Below are positions 1 to 5,800 of a DNA stretch of 7,498 bases, one piece after another. This DNA is from an uncultured euryarchaeote (lineage in GTDB: Archaea > Thermoplasmatota > Poseidoniia > Poseidoniales > Thalassarchaeaceae): assembly GCA_937897085.1 (NCBI GenBank), contig CALCOR010000334.1, positions 1 to 7,498 of the forward strand. Reading direction: 5' to 3'. Within the stretch, counting starts at the first letter, position 1. The number at the start of each line of letters is the position of its first letter. Made by a program: the position numbers and the translations under genes. The notes below the pieces were generated by a model that saw only the letters and a program-made list of their open reading frames with translations, ran no database searches and had not been told where the DNA came from.

Positions 1-450
1 GACGAATGAATCGTACACCGTAACATCATCGAGAGTCCCGCTTCCGTAGACATCGAACGCACCGCGGGCCCTGCTGACGGAGACGTGGGATGCAGTGACG
101 CTGCCGCCGGCGAGCACATTGATGCCGCCCCATACACCGGAGATGCTCGTGCCTCCGGTCGCTGTTCTGTTGCTCCAGATGGTCACCGGTGATACGGAGG
201 TGCCTTCGATGACGATGTTGCCTGTGACCCGGATGGTGTAGTCATCCGGCACTTTGACATCCGTCCCGGCGGAGATGGTGAGCGTGACGCCACTGTTGAC
301 GCTCACATCCGAGTCCAACACCACCGCGCCTGACCAGATTTCATCTTGGCTGATTGTGCCACCAACTGCCTCGCTCACCTGAATTAGCGGTGACAGGGAG
401 GCCAGCAGGAGAAGGAGAAGGACGGACCAGCGGCCTACGCTCGCGCTCAT
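1..450 (-). CDS. Exported beta-helix-type surface protein, N-terminal part (3' end outside window)
   Basis: The reverse strand reads open from an ATG at 450 to the window edge, 150 codons with no stop, so the C-terminus is missing. The first 28 residues are a classic signal peptide: a short N-region with one Arg, a hydrophobic core with six consecutive Leu (residues 11-16), and a likely cleavage after S-E-A (residue 28). The mature part is rich in Val, Thr, Ser, Gly and Asp. It has the rung pattern of right-handed parallel beta-helix proteins: W-S-G-x-V-x-L, then D-V-x-V-x-x-G-V-T-L-T-I, then A-G-T-D-V-K-V, then G-N-I-V-I-E-G-T. Such proteins are usually cell-surface or secreted carbohydrate-binding or adhesive proteins, but the substrate here cannot be told. 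The start is supported by the signal peptide directly after it and by a TATA-like box 25-30 bases upstream. The only nearby upstream ATG (461) hits a stop after four codons. Confidence 0.8.
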   Translation of the reverse strand, partial: MSASVGRWSVLLLLLLASLSPLIQVSEAVGGTISQDEIWSGAVVLDSDVSVNSGVTLTISAGTDVKVPDDYTIRVTGNIVIEGTSVSPVTIWSNRTATGGTSISGVWGGINVLAGGSVTASHVSVSRARGAFDVYGSGTLDDVTVYDSFV

Positions 451-474
451 AGGGAATCCATGAGCGACTTTCGC

Positions 475-480
475 TAATAA
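475..480 (-). promoter_or_regulatory. Candidate archaeal TATA box for the beta-helix gene
   Basis: The reverse strand reads TTATTA at 480-475, in an otherwise G/C-rich stretch, centred about 27 bases before the ATG at 450. That is the spacing expected when transcription begins at or next to the start codon (leaderless mRNA), which is common in archaea. No Shine-Dalgarno sequence precedes the ATG, in keeping with this. A short 5-bp inverted repeat (463-467 and 471-475) lies between the box and the start. Its role, if any, is unknown. Confidence 0.4.
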
Positions 481-516
481 CGCCAACCCGAACCCGTCAC
501 GTCGACATCCATCAGA

Positions 517-591
517 TGGGCCCGTCCGGATTTGAACCGGAGTCTAACGGCCCCCAGCCGTCAAGTATTGGCCAAGCTAACCCACGGGCCC
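517..591 (-). tRNA. tRNA-Pro, anticodon GGG
   Basis: The reverse strand folds as a complete 75-nt tRNA. The acceptor stem GGGCCCG (591-585) pairs perfectly with CGGGCCC (524-518), followed by discriminator A at 517. The anticodon stem GACGG/CCGTT closes the loop CTGGGGG, giving anticodon GGG with G37, as in proline tRNAs. The T arm is TCCGG, loop TTCAAAT, CCGGA. The D loop has A14, G15, G18-G19 and A21, and the variable loop is four bases with C48 able to pair with G15. The D stem is weak (a G-T pair and a T-T mismatch), as in some proline tRNAs. A73 and G35-G36 are known proline identity elements. CCA is not encoded and must be added by the nucleotidyltransferase. No intron is present. It reads proline CCC and CCU codons. 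It lies 55 bases downstream of rpoN on the same strand, so it may be co-transcribed. A weak ACATATC box (625-619) could also give it its own promoter. Confidence 0.95.
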
Positions 592-646
592 TGTGAATGC
601 TTGCTGTTACCAACCGGTGATATGTCCTTTGGATGGTCGCTCAGGC

Positions 647-853
647 TCACGGGTCGTGAGGGACGGTGGACGGTGCCACATCATCGATCAGATCGACGTG
701 GGATACGAACATCCGTCGGCAGCAGTAGCGTGCCACCTTCAACTCGTCGAGCACCTCGGCGGCGTCGCGACCGGCATCGATCGCGTCCTTGTAGGCCTGC
801 CAATGCTGGCCGATTACCGCTCCACAACTAAAACATCTCACTGGAATCAACAT
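647..853 (-). CDS. rpoN: DNA-directed RNA polymerase subunit N (Rpo10)
   Basis: This 68-residue protein matches the small archaeal polymerase subunit Rpo10, the counterpart of eukaryotic RPB10. The subunit sits in the Rpo3-Rpo11 assembly platform and binds one zinc ion. The family signatures are visible: an N-terminal I-P-V-R-C-F-S-C-G with zinc ligands C7 and C10, and R-Y-C-C-R-R-M with ligands C44 and C45. These are followed by the conserved S-H-V-D-L-I-D-D stretch (residues 51-58). Length is normal for the family, with a slightly longer C-terminal tail. The ATG at 853 is preceded by GAGGTGA (866-860), six bases before the start, and the gene begins 11 bases after the rps9 stop, so it belongs to the ribosomal operon. 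Linkage of rpoN to rps9 is a standard archaeal arrangement. Confidence 0.97.
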   Translation of the reverse strand: MLIPVRCFSCGAVIGQHWQAYKDAIDAGRDAAEVLDELKVARYCCRRMFVSHVDLIDDVAPSTVPHDP

Positions 854-859
854 CTTCTT

Positions 860-866
860 TCACCTC
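860..866 (-). promoter_or_regulatory. Shine-Dalgarno site of rpoN
   Basis: GAGGTGA on the reverse strand, six bases before the rpoN ATG. It overlaps the stop codon of rps9 (867-865), which suggests that translation of the two genes is coupled. It fixes the rpoN start. Confidence 0.8.
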
Positions 867-1302
867 ATCGATAGCTCTTCTGCCACTTCTTGCGCGCCCC
901 GCGACCGAGTTGGTGCTTCGGTTCCTTGCGACGCGGGTCGTTCACTAGTAATGAACGATCGAATCTACGGTACTCTTCTTCGAGATCACTATCGATGCCT
1001 TCAGCGCCGCCGTTATACTGCACGAGCCCGCGGGCGATAGCTGTCCTGATGGCATCCATCTGACCCATCACACCTCCACCGTGGACGTTGACGTTTATGT
1101 CCACGTCTTCCAGCCGATTCATCGCCCCAGCGATGATCAGAGGCTCTCGCGCCTTGCGGCGAGCGAGTTCAGGCTGCAGAATCTCAATCGGCTGGCTGTT
1201 GACGCGCACCCTGCCCTTGCCCTTCTTGACAGTGGCACGGGCTACAGCGGTTTTGCGCTTGCCGCTCATGTTCACGACCTTCGCCTGCTTCTTGCGCGCC
1301 AT
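865..1302 (-). CDS. rps9: Small ribosomal subunit protein uS9
   Basis: The 145-residue product is archaeal ribosomal protein uS9. Family features are in order: [13 protein letters not shown] (residues 13-25), G-K-G-R-V-R-V-N (28-35), the E-L-A-R-R-K block followed by E-P-L-I, the glycine-rich H-G-G-G-V-M-G-Q loop, and [11 protein letters not shown]. The C-terminus is very basic and ends K-W-Q-K-S-Y-R. That tail reaches the P-site tRNA anticodon in known 30S structures. The protein has a short basic N-terminal extension (M-A-R-K-K-Q-A-K) compared with many archaeal homologues. The upstream ATG is still the best start, because a perfect GGAGGTGA sits six bases before it; the internal Met at residue 12 would be the alternative. 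The start shares its A with the uL13 TGA stop (TGATG), so the two are translationally coupled. Confidence 0.98.
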   Translation of the reverse strand: MARKKQAKVVNMSGKRKTAVARATVKKGKGRVRVNSQPIEILQPELARRKAREPLIIAGAMNRLEDVDINVNVHGGGVMGQMDAIRTAIARGLVQYNGGAEGIDSDLEEEYRRFDRSLLVNDPRRKEPKHQLGRGARKKWQKSYR

Positions 1303-1802
1303 CAGGCATCACCTCCGGTCACGACTCGTTGCGGGGCACCGAGCGACTTGCTGATGTCAGCCAGTCGAATGAAGCGTTCAGGCAGCGGCCGGGTGAACCC
1401 CGAGAGGTCACCGCGCAGCACACCTTCCGGCAATTCATCACCGGCTAGGTGAGCGGGACATCCTTGGAGGACCCGCAGGTTACGGAAGGCAGCGCGTCCG
1501 GTGGAGTTCTTCTGGTAGGGTAGCATGCCACGCACTGTGCGCTTAAGGATCTGGTCGGACATCCTAGGGTAGAACGGCCCCTTGCGCGGATGGTTCAACT
1601 CGACCTTCTTTCGGTAGGTAGCGAGTACTGAGGTACGCGAGCCCGAGATGACCGCCTGTCCGGCGTTCACCACGACGACCCGCTCATCACGACCCTCGCG
1701 CTTTGCCGACAGCAGCACCTTCGCCACATGGCTCGACAATCGGCCGAGAATCTGGTCGGTGGCGTCGTACACCCAGGTGGTGGTATCATGTTCCTCATCC
1801 AA
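1302..1802 (-). CDS. rpl13: Large ribosomal subunit protein uL13 (TTG start)
   Basis: This 166-residue protein is archaeal/eukaryotic-type ribosomal protein uL13. Recognisable blocks are [13 protein letters not shown] near the N-terminus, [13 protein letters not shown], then [19 protein letters not shown] and L-R-V-L-Q-G-C-P. It is somewhat longer than usual because of extra residues at both ends. No ATG is available before the conserved core, and an in-frame stop lies two codons upstream of the TTG at 1802-1800. Translation therefore starts at that TTG or at a GTG at 1772-1770 (residue 11). The TTG is favoured by GGGGGTG at 1816-1810, seven bases before it; the GTG would give an N-terminus closer to most homologues. 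With the TTG start, the gene overlaps the end of rpl18e by 8 bases and shares one base with rps9 downstream. Confidence 0.96.
   Translation of the reverse strand: MDEEHDTTTWVYDATDQILGRLSSHVAKVLLSAKREGRDERVVVVNAGQAVISGSRTSVLATYRKKVELNHPRKGPFYPRMSDQILKRTVRGMLPYQKNSTGRAAFRNLRVLQGCPAHLAGDELPEGVLRGDLSGFTRPLPERFIRLADISKSLGAPQRVVTGGDA
1309..1316 (-). promoter_or_regulatory. Shine-Dalgarno site of rps9
   Basis: The reverse strand carries GGAGGTGA at 1316-1309, an exact match to the 16S anti-Shine-Dalgarno, six bases before the ATG at 1302. It lies inside the 3' end of the uL13 gene and decides the uS9 start in favour of the longer form. Confidence 0.85.
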
Positions 1803-2160
1803 GAATCAACACCCCCTTCCCATTCGGATTCTCCTGCATCAACTCAGGGATGCTGAGCACCTTTCCGCCGGCGGCCTCGATCTTACTGCGAGCTCCTTCG
1901 CTGACCCTGTATGCGGCCACCGTCGGCTTGCCGACCACCTCACCGCTACCGAGCAACTTCCCGGGCACCAGCACCACAGATGCATCCCCAGCATGTCTTG
2001 AGAGGCGACTCAGGTTGGGCTCAGCCCAGTTCTTCCTGCTGCTCTCCAGCCTCAGCGCCACATCACGCCAGAGCGCGCTGCCGGTCTCTCGTGACTGGCT
2101 TTTGAGGTCGTCGATGAGTCCCACCAGAGCTGTGTTGGTCTTCACATTATGCTTGCCCAT
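1795..2160 (-). CDS. rpl18e: Large ribosomal subunit protein eL18
   Basis: The 121-residue product is archaeal eL18 (L18e), a 50S protein shared with eukaryotes and distantly related to bacterial uL15. Visible family features are the N-terminal N-T-A-L-V-G-L-I-D-D-L-K-S-Q-S-R, W-R-D-V-A-L-R-L, then R-K-N-W-A-E-P-N-L-S-R-L, V-V-L-V-P-G-K-L-L-G-S-G and A-G-G-K-V-L-S-I-P-E-L. It ends [11 protein letters not shown], close to the family consensus. Length is typical. It is the first gene of the visible operon. The ATG at 2160 is preceded by TTGAGGG, six bases upstream, which lies within an inverted repeat. In many archaea rpoD (Rpo3) precedes this gene; here a divergent gene takes that place. Confidence 0.97.
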   Translation of the reverse strand: MGKHNVKTNTALVGLIDDLKSQSRETGSALWRDVALRLESSRKNWAEPNLSRLSRHAGDASVVLVPGKLLGSGEVVGKPTVAAYRVSEGARSKIEAAGGKVLSIPELMQENPNGKGVLILG

Positions 2161-2166
2161 GGTAGT

Positions 2167-2229
2167 CCCTCAACGTGTGCGCCCCGCCGACCCGCCCTCC
2201 TGTTATGAACCCACCGTGGACGTTGAGGG
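2167..2229. repeat. 10-bp perfect inverted repeat covering the eL18 Shine-Dalgarno-like site
   Basis: CCCTCAACGT at 2167-2176 is the exact reverse complement of ACGTTGAGGG at 2220-2229; the arms are 43 bases apart. Read on the minus strand, the eL18-proximal arm ends in TTGAGGG, six bases before the ATG, so in an mRNA containing both arms the ribosome-binding site would be paired. Whether the distal arm is transcribed depends on a promoter start that is not known. It could instead be a pair of protein-binding half sites. Confidence 0.55.
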
Positions 2230-2242
2230 CCCTATAGGGCCC
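2227..2242. promoter_or_regulatory. Perfect 16-bp palindrome GGGCCCTATAGGGCCC
   Basis: The sequence is identical on both strands: two GGGCCC arms around a TATA core. It sits near the middle of the divergent gap, 67 bases upstream of the eL18 ATG. A symmetrical TATA core could serve as a two-way promoter element or as an operator for a dimeric regulator. It overlaps the distal arm of the 10-bp inverted repeat by three bases. The function is inferred only from position and symmetry. Confidence 0.5.
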
Positions 2243-2372
2243 GAAGCACACGAATGGACCTTGAGATGTGGGAGTATGCACGAGAGCCAACCACCACTAC
2301 CACCGAGACGGTTACCGACCGGAGGTTCGGGAAATCCTTGATACCAGCGCGCAGACTGGCCGCTTCCGGACC

Positions 2373-2822
2373 ATGGCTGACTGGCGAGAACTCATCGATG
2401 AGGCGTTGCAGTTGGACGACCGCGACAGCCTCGAGGCGCACCGGCTGTTCACTGCTGCGACAGAGGCGGCGATCTCCGAGGCGCAGGGGCGCTTGAACGA
2501 CTCATGGACCGAACCGTCGCACATGATGGAAACGGTCTACGGGGCGATGTCCGCCTACTCCAATCAGGTGCTCGCCCGCATGCGCGCCGAAGGGGCCGAG
2601 CCGGGCTCAGTGGATCACGCCTTCCGCACCGGTCAGGCCTACGGAGTCTCATGCGTGCTCAACCACATCATCGACCGCCTGCGCGACCCGAGTTCGGTGT
2701 CACAACTCCCAGAACTCGACAAGTTCAGCGACGAGATGCATGAGCAGATTCTCGCCGATGCCAAAGAGATCGGACTCACCGTGGAACTTCTCGATGCCAA
2801 GGGTGAACTCCTCGACGACTGA
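2373..2822 (+). CDS. Uncharacterised acidic helical protein
   Basis: I do not recognise this 149-residue protein. It has no signal peptide or membrane segment, so it is probably cytoplasmic. It is acidic, rich in Ala, Glu, Asp and Leu, and looks almost entirely alpha-helical. Helices are suggested at about residues 3-15, 18-41, 48-73, 79-104 and 117-133, with a short C-terminal segment ending L-L-D-D. Possible conserved points are W4, the W45-T-E-P turn, two adjacent Met (51-52), C94 and H98. No catalytic motif or zinc site is visible. The frame extends upstream to a GTG at 2268, but the extra 35 residues are compositionally different (clustered His, Arg and Tyr, few acidic residues). The protein-like helical sequence begins at the ATG at 2373, which I chose. 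No Shine-Dalgarno precedes it; a weak TTGATA at 2338-2343 could direct a leaderless or short-leader transcript. It is transcribed away from rpl18e and towards the large surface-protein gene. Confidence 0.75.
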   Translation: MADWRELIDEALQLDDRDSLEAHRLFTAATEAAISEAQGRLNDSWTEPSHMMETVYGAMSAYSNQVLARMRAEGAEPGSVDHAFRTGQAYGVSCVLNHIIDRLRDPSSVSQLPELDKFSDEMHEQILADAKEIGLTVELLDAKGELLDD

Positions 2823-2878
2823 GCCTACCGGCCCGCTCATTCCTGCCCATCTCTGGGCGCTTGTATCAGGTCTCTGAA
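2823..2878. terminator. Convergent intergenic gap with two small hairpins
   Basis: The plus-strand gene and the large minus-strand gene end facing each other, 56 bases apart. Two short inverted repeats are present. GCCCA/TGGGC (2845-2858, four-base loop) lies between the genes. GTCTCTGA/TCAGAGAC (2870-2886, one-base centre) spans the stop codon of the large gene. Neither is followed by a T run on either strand, so they are not classical intrinsic terminators. They may help end or stabilise transcripts, which is uncertain. Confidence 0.3.
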
Positions 2879-5800
2879 TCAGAGACTGAAGTTGAGTTCC
2901 TCGGCATCCTCGTCGATACCCGCCTGGCGCATCTCACCCTCGGCAGTGACGAACTGACCCGCCTTCACCATCGTGGTGTGGATGGCCGCATCGTGTTCTG
3001 CGGTGCGGGTGAACATCTGGTCACCGAGCGCCATGTCGATGCTGGTCGTGATCGCCTGCAGCGTGTGGATGGCACCGTCGCGGTGGGTCACCGTGATCGT
3101 GTGGTCAGAGTAGCGCGCCTCCTCAAAGATAGAGAGGAAGGAATCAAGCTGGTCTGTCGAGGCGATGCCTGTCAGTGCTTCGCGGACCGCCCACTCGAAC
3201 TCGCGGGTGGTCTCATACACCTTCTTCATGAATCCGTGGGAACGGAAGAAGCGTACCAGATCCTTGTAGCAGTTGAAGATGACCTGGATGTACTCGTTGG
3301 CCGCCTGTAACTGCATCATCGTATCCATCAGGATGCCGCGCAAAATCTCGATGCGCCGCCTCTCAGCGTAGCGCTTGTACATCACCGCGCTGATGATCAT
3401 CGCGAACAGTAACGCGATGATGAGTGGCAGCACCACGTTCGGTTGAGTCCACCAGGCCGCGGCATTCAGATCCCCAGGGGGCTGGCCGAGAACAACCAGT
3501 CCTACGATGTCCTCGCCACCGGCGAACAGAGATGTTTCTGGGAAATGAGCGATCACCCTCCAGGTACCGTCGCATGTCTCGTCGCCACACTGAGTACCGG
3601 TGTATTGGTAGCTGAAGTTGGCGATCCCGCGGTCGTTGGTGGTGGCGATGTCCAGAGACTCATTGACCCAGACCGTGCCGTTCCAGTACTGACGCAGGAA
3701 GTGTACCTGCTGCCCTGCGACTGCAGCCTCGATACGGTTGCGGATGACAGCGACTCCTCCAGTCACCTCCTCGCCCGGCTGGTAGCCGAGTGGCTTCTCC
3801 CATCCGTCATCGATGGACAGGTCGACCTTGCTGCGCACCAGCACGATTAGATCCATGTACGAACCGTTGACTACAGCCGAAGTCTCCTGATCACATCCCT
3901 TGGACACCTCGCGCGCCGGCTCGTAAGCGACTCTTAGGGTCCTGAAACCCTCGAGCTCGTTACCGATCGGCTCCACCCCCTTACGGCTGGGGTTCTGCTC
4001 CGGATCACCTGAGAACCAATTGATCGAACCGTCCTCGTCACTCGTCCATGCGGTGGCGATCGGGCGGGTGTTCTCCAGCGGGTTGAGGTAGATGTTGACG
4101 CACTTGCCGCCCAGCGGCTGACCGTTGCTCTGCTTCAGCATCGCTTCGATGTGGAACGATTCCTTCAGGTAGAGCACCGAGAAGCTGGTCCCGTTGGCGA
4201 ACGTGAAGCGGTCCACGTCGGTCTTGAACGGACCGGCCTCAGTGATTTCCAGCGTTGAGTTGGAGAACACTGGGAACAGGTGGGTGACACTGGCATTCTT
4301 GTAGCGGAAGCGGTCATTGTTCTCCCACGCATTGTACTCTACAGTGACGCGCGCCTGACCAGCGAGCACACCTGAAAGTGGACAGACGATGGAGAAGTTA
4401 CCATCGACGTCCGAGGTGCCCGGATCACACGACACAGGTCCCTGACTGGATCCCTGCATCTCGTAGAACACGCGAACCTGCCGGTTGAAGAGGATGTTGT
4501 CAAGCTCATCACGCAGTTGTCCAGTGATCACCATCGGCTTCTCGATGACAGCCCCGGTGGCTGGATCGATCTCCGATGTGTAGACTATCTGCTCGTCGAC
4601 GAGCAGGGACGTGCGCCCGATGAGGCTGAAGCCGTCCACATTGTGGTTGAGCACGCGGCGGAAGTGGTCGTTGGACGGTTGGGCGATGCACGGATCCCAA
4701 GCCCCTTGCAGCGCGAGCTGGAATTCCTCGAGAACGGGACAACCCTCGTGAGGTAGGTTCTCCTCAAACCTGAGAATGACGTTCACCGGTCCGAATCCGT
4801 CGGGCAGGAAGGAGGCGGGGTCATCGATCAGCAACTGCGGATTTAGCACGCGTTCGTAGTGGATGATGCCGGCGTTGGGGTTGAGTTCAGCCACCACCTG
4901 ACGATGGTAGACGTTGTCGAAGTCGATACCCTCGAAGATGACCTGTACCTTGCCGCCATTCTCCCCCGCTCCGTCGAGCGCGGCCCCGATGTCCTTGATT
5001 GATGGAGTCCGATTGTCGTCGGTCACCTGTGCGGTGAACTCCCAAAGGTCTCCACTCTCACACACGTTCACCTCAGCGCACTCCGCGTGAACGAGGTTGA
5101 TGTGCGTGCGCGATACCACCCAGAAATCCTGGACGACGCGGCTCCCCTCGAGCAGTGGTGAACCAGGGAACTCGAAGGTCATCGTGAAGTTACCCAGTTC
5201 ATGGTCTGCGGTGATGTTCAGTGGAATCTTGAACACGCCATTGGTGTCGGTCGTCGATGCGTTCTGCATTCCCGAGGCCGACCATGACCAATTCACCGCC
5301 ACTCCGGATACCGGCTGCAGCGCGTTGTCGACCAACCTGGCCTCGACTGTGGCGTTCATGTTGCGATACAGGCGTGGCACGGAGTTCAACTGGAAGTCCG
5401 TGGTTCCCACCACGGTCAGGTTGACGTACGCGCCTGTCGGCGCCAGCACGGTCGTCTGATTTCCAGTGAAGTAGTAGTTCGAATTGGTGAAATCGACGCG
5501 CACACCGTAGGTGCCTGAGGCGTACTGACTGTACCATGACCAGTTGTAATCGAACACCGCCTCATTGGCGATCATCACCGGCTTGCGAGCGAAACCGGTC
5601 TCCTGCGCACCTTGGAAGATGCCGTTGTGATCGAGGTCGACCTGCAACGCCATCGGGTCGTGCGGCCACGGTGTCATTGTGCGATTGGTGACGTTACCTA
5701 TGATACGGAACGATTCGCCAGTGTTCATCTCGGGGATGATCTCACAGCGCACGTCCGCTCCCGGGTTATCCGGGTCGACCGGGCCGCACGGCGGCACATC

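Larger units (their letters stand above)
2161..2372. promoter_or_regulatory. Divergent promoter region between the rpl18e operon and the helical-protein gene
   Basis: This 212-bp gap separates two genes that point away from each other, so it must hold promoters for both. For the minus strand, candidate boxes are TTCATAAC (2210-2203), about 45 bases before the eL18 ATG, and the TATA core of the palindrome at 2233-2236. For the plus strand, the same palindrome core or a weak TTGATA at 2338-2343 (about 30 bases before ATG 2373) are candidates. None is a strong archaeal TATA consensus, so start sites cannot be assigned from sequence alone. The region also contains a 10-bp inverted repeat. An open reading frame continues through 2268-2372 on the plus strand from a GTG, but it shows no sign of being coding. 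Confidence 0.5.

Noticed and set aside
619..625. ACATATC as a dedicated tRNA-Pro promoter
   Set aside because: The spacing (about 31 bases before the tRNA) is roughly right but the match is weak and close to the rpoN stop. Co-transcription with rpoN explains the tRNA equally well, so it is not listed as a feature.
1703..2341. 212-codon open frame on the plus strand over eL18 and uL13
   Set aside because: It is antisense to two unmistakable ribosomal genes, has a Ser/Pro/Arg-rich composition typical of shadow frames in G/C-rich DNA, and matches no family.
2268..2372. N-terminal extension of the helical gene from a GTG
   Set aside because: The 35 extra residues differ in composition from the rest, no good ribosome site precedes the GTG, and the stretch lies within the likely promoter region. 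An extended protein is not fully excluded.
2861..3310. 149-codon open frame on the plus strand
   Set aside because: It is antisense to the cytoplasmic tail of the giant protein, whose motif and membrane helix are convincing. It begins inside the convergent gap with no recognisable start signals.
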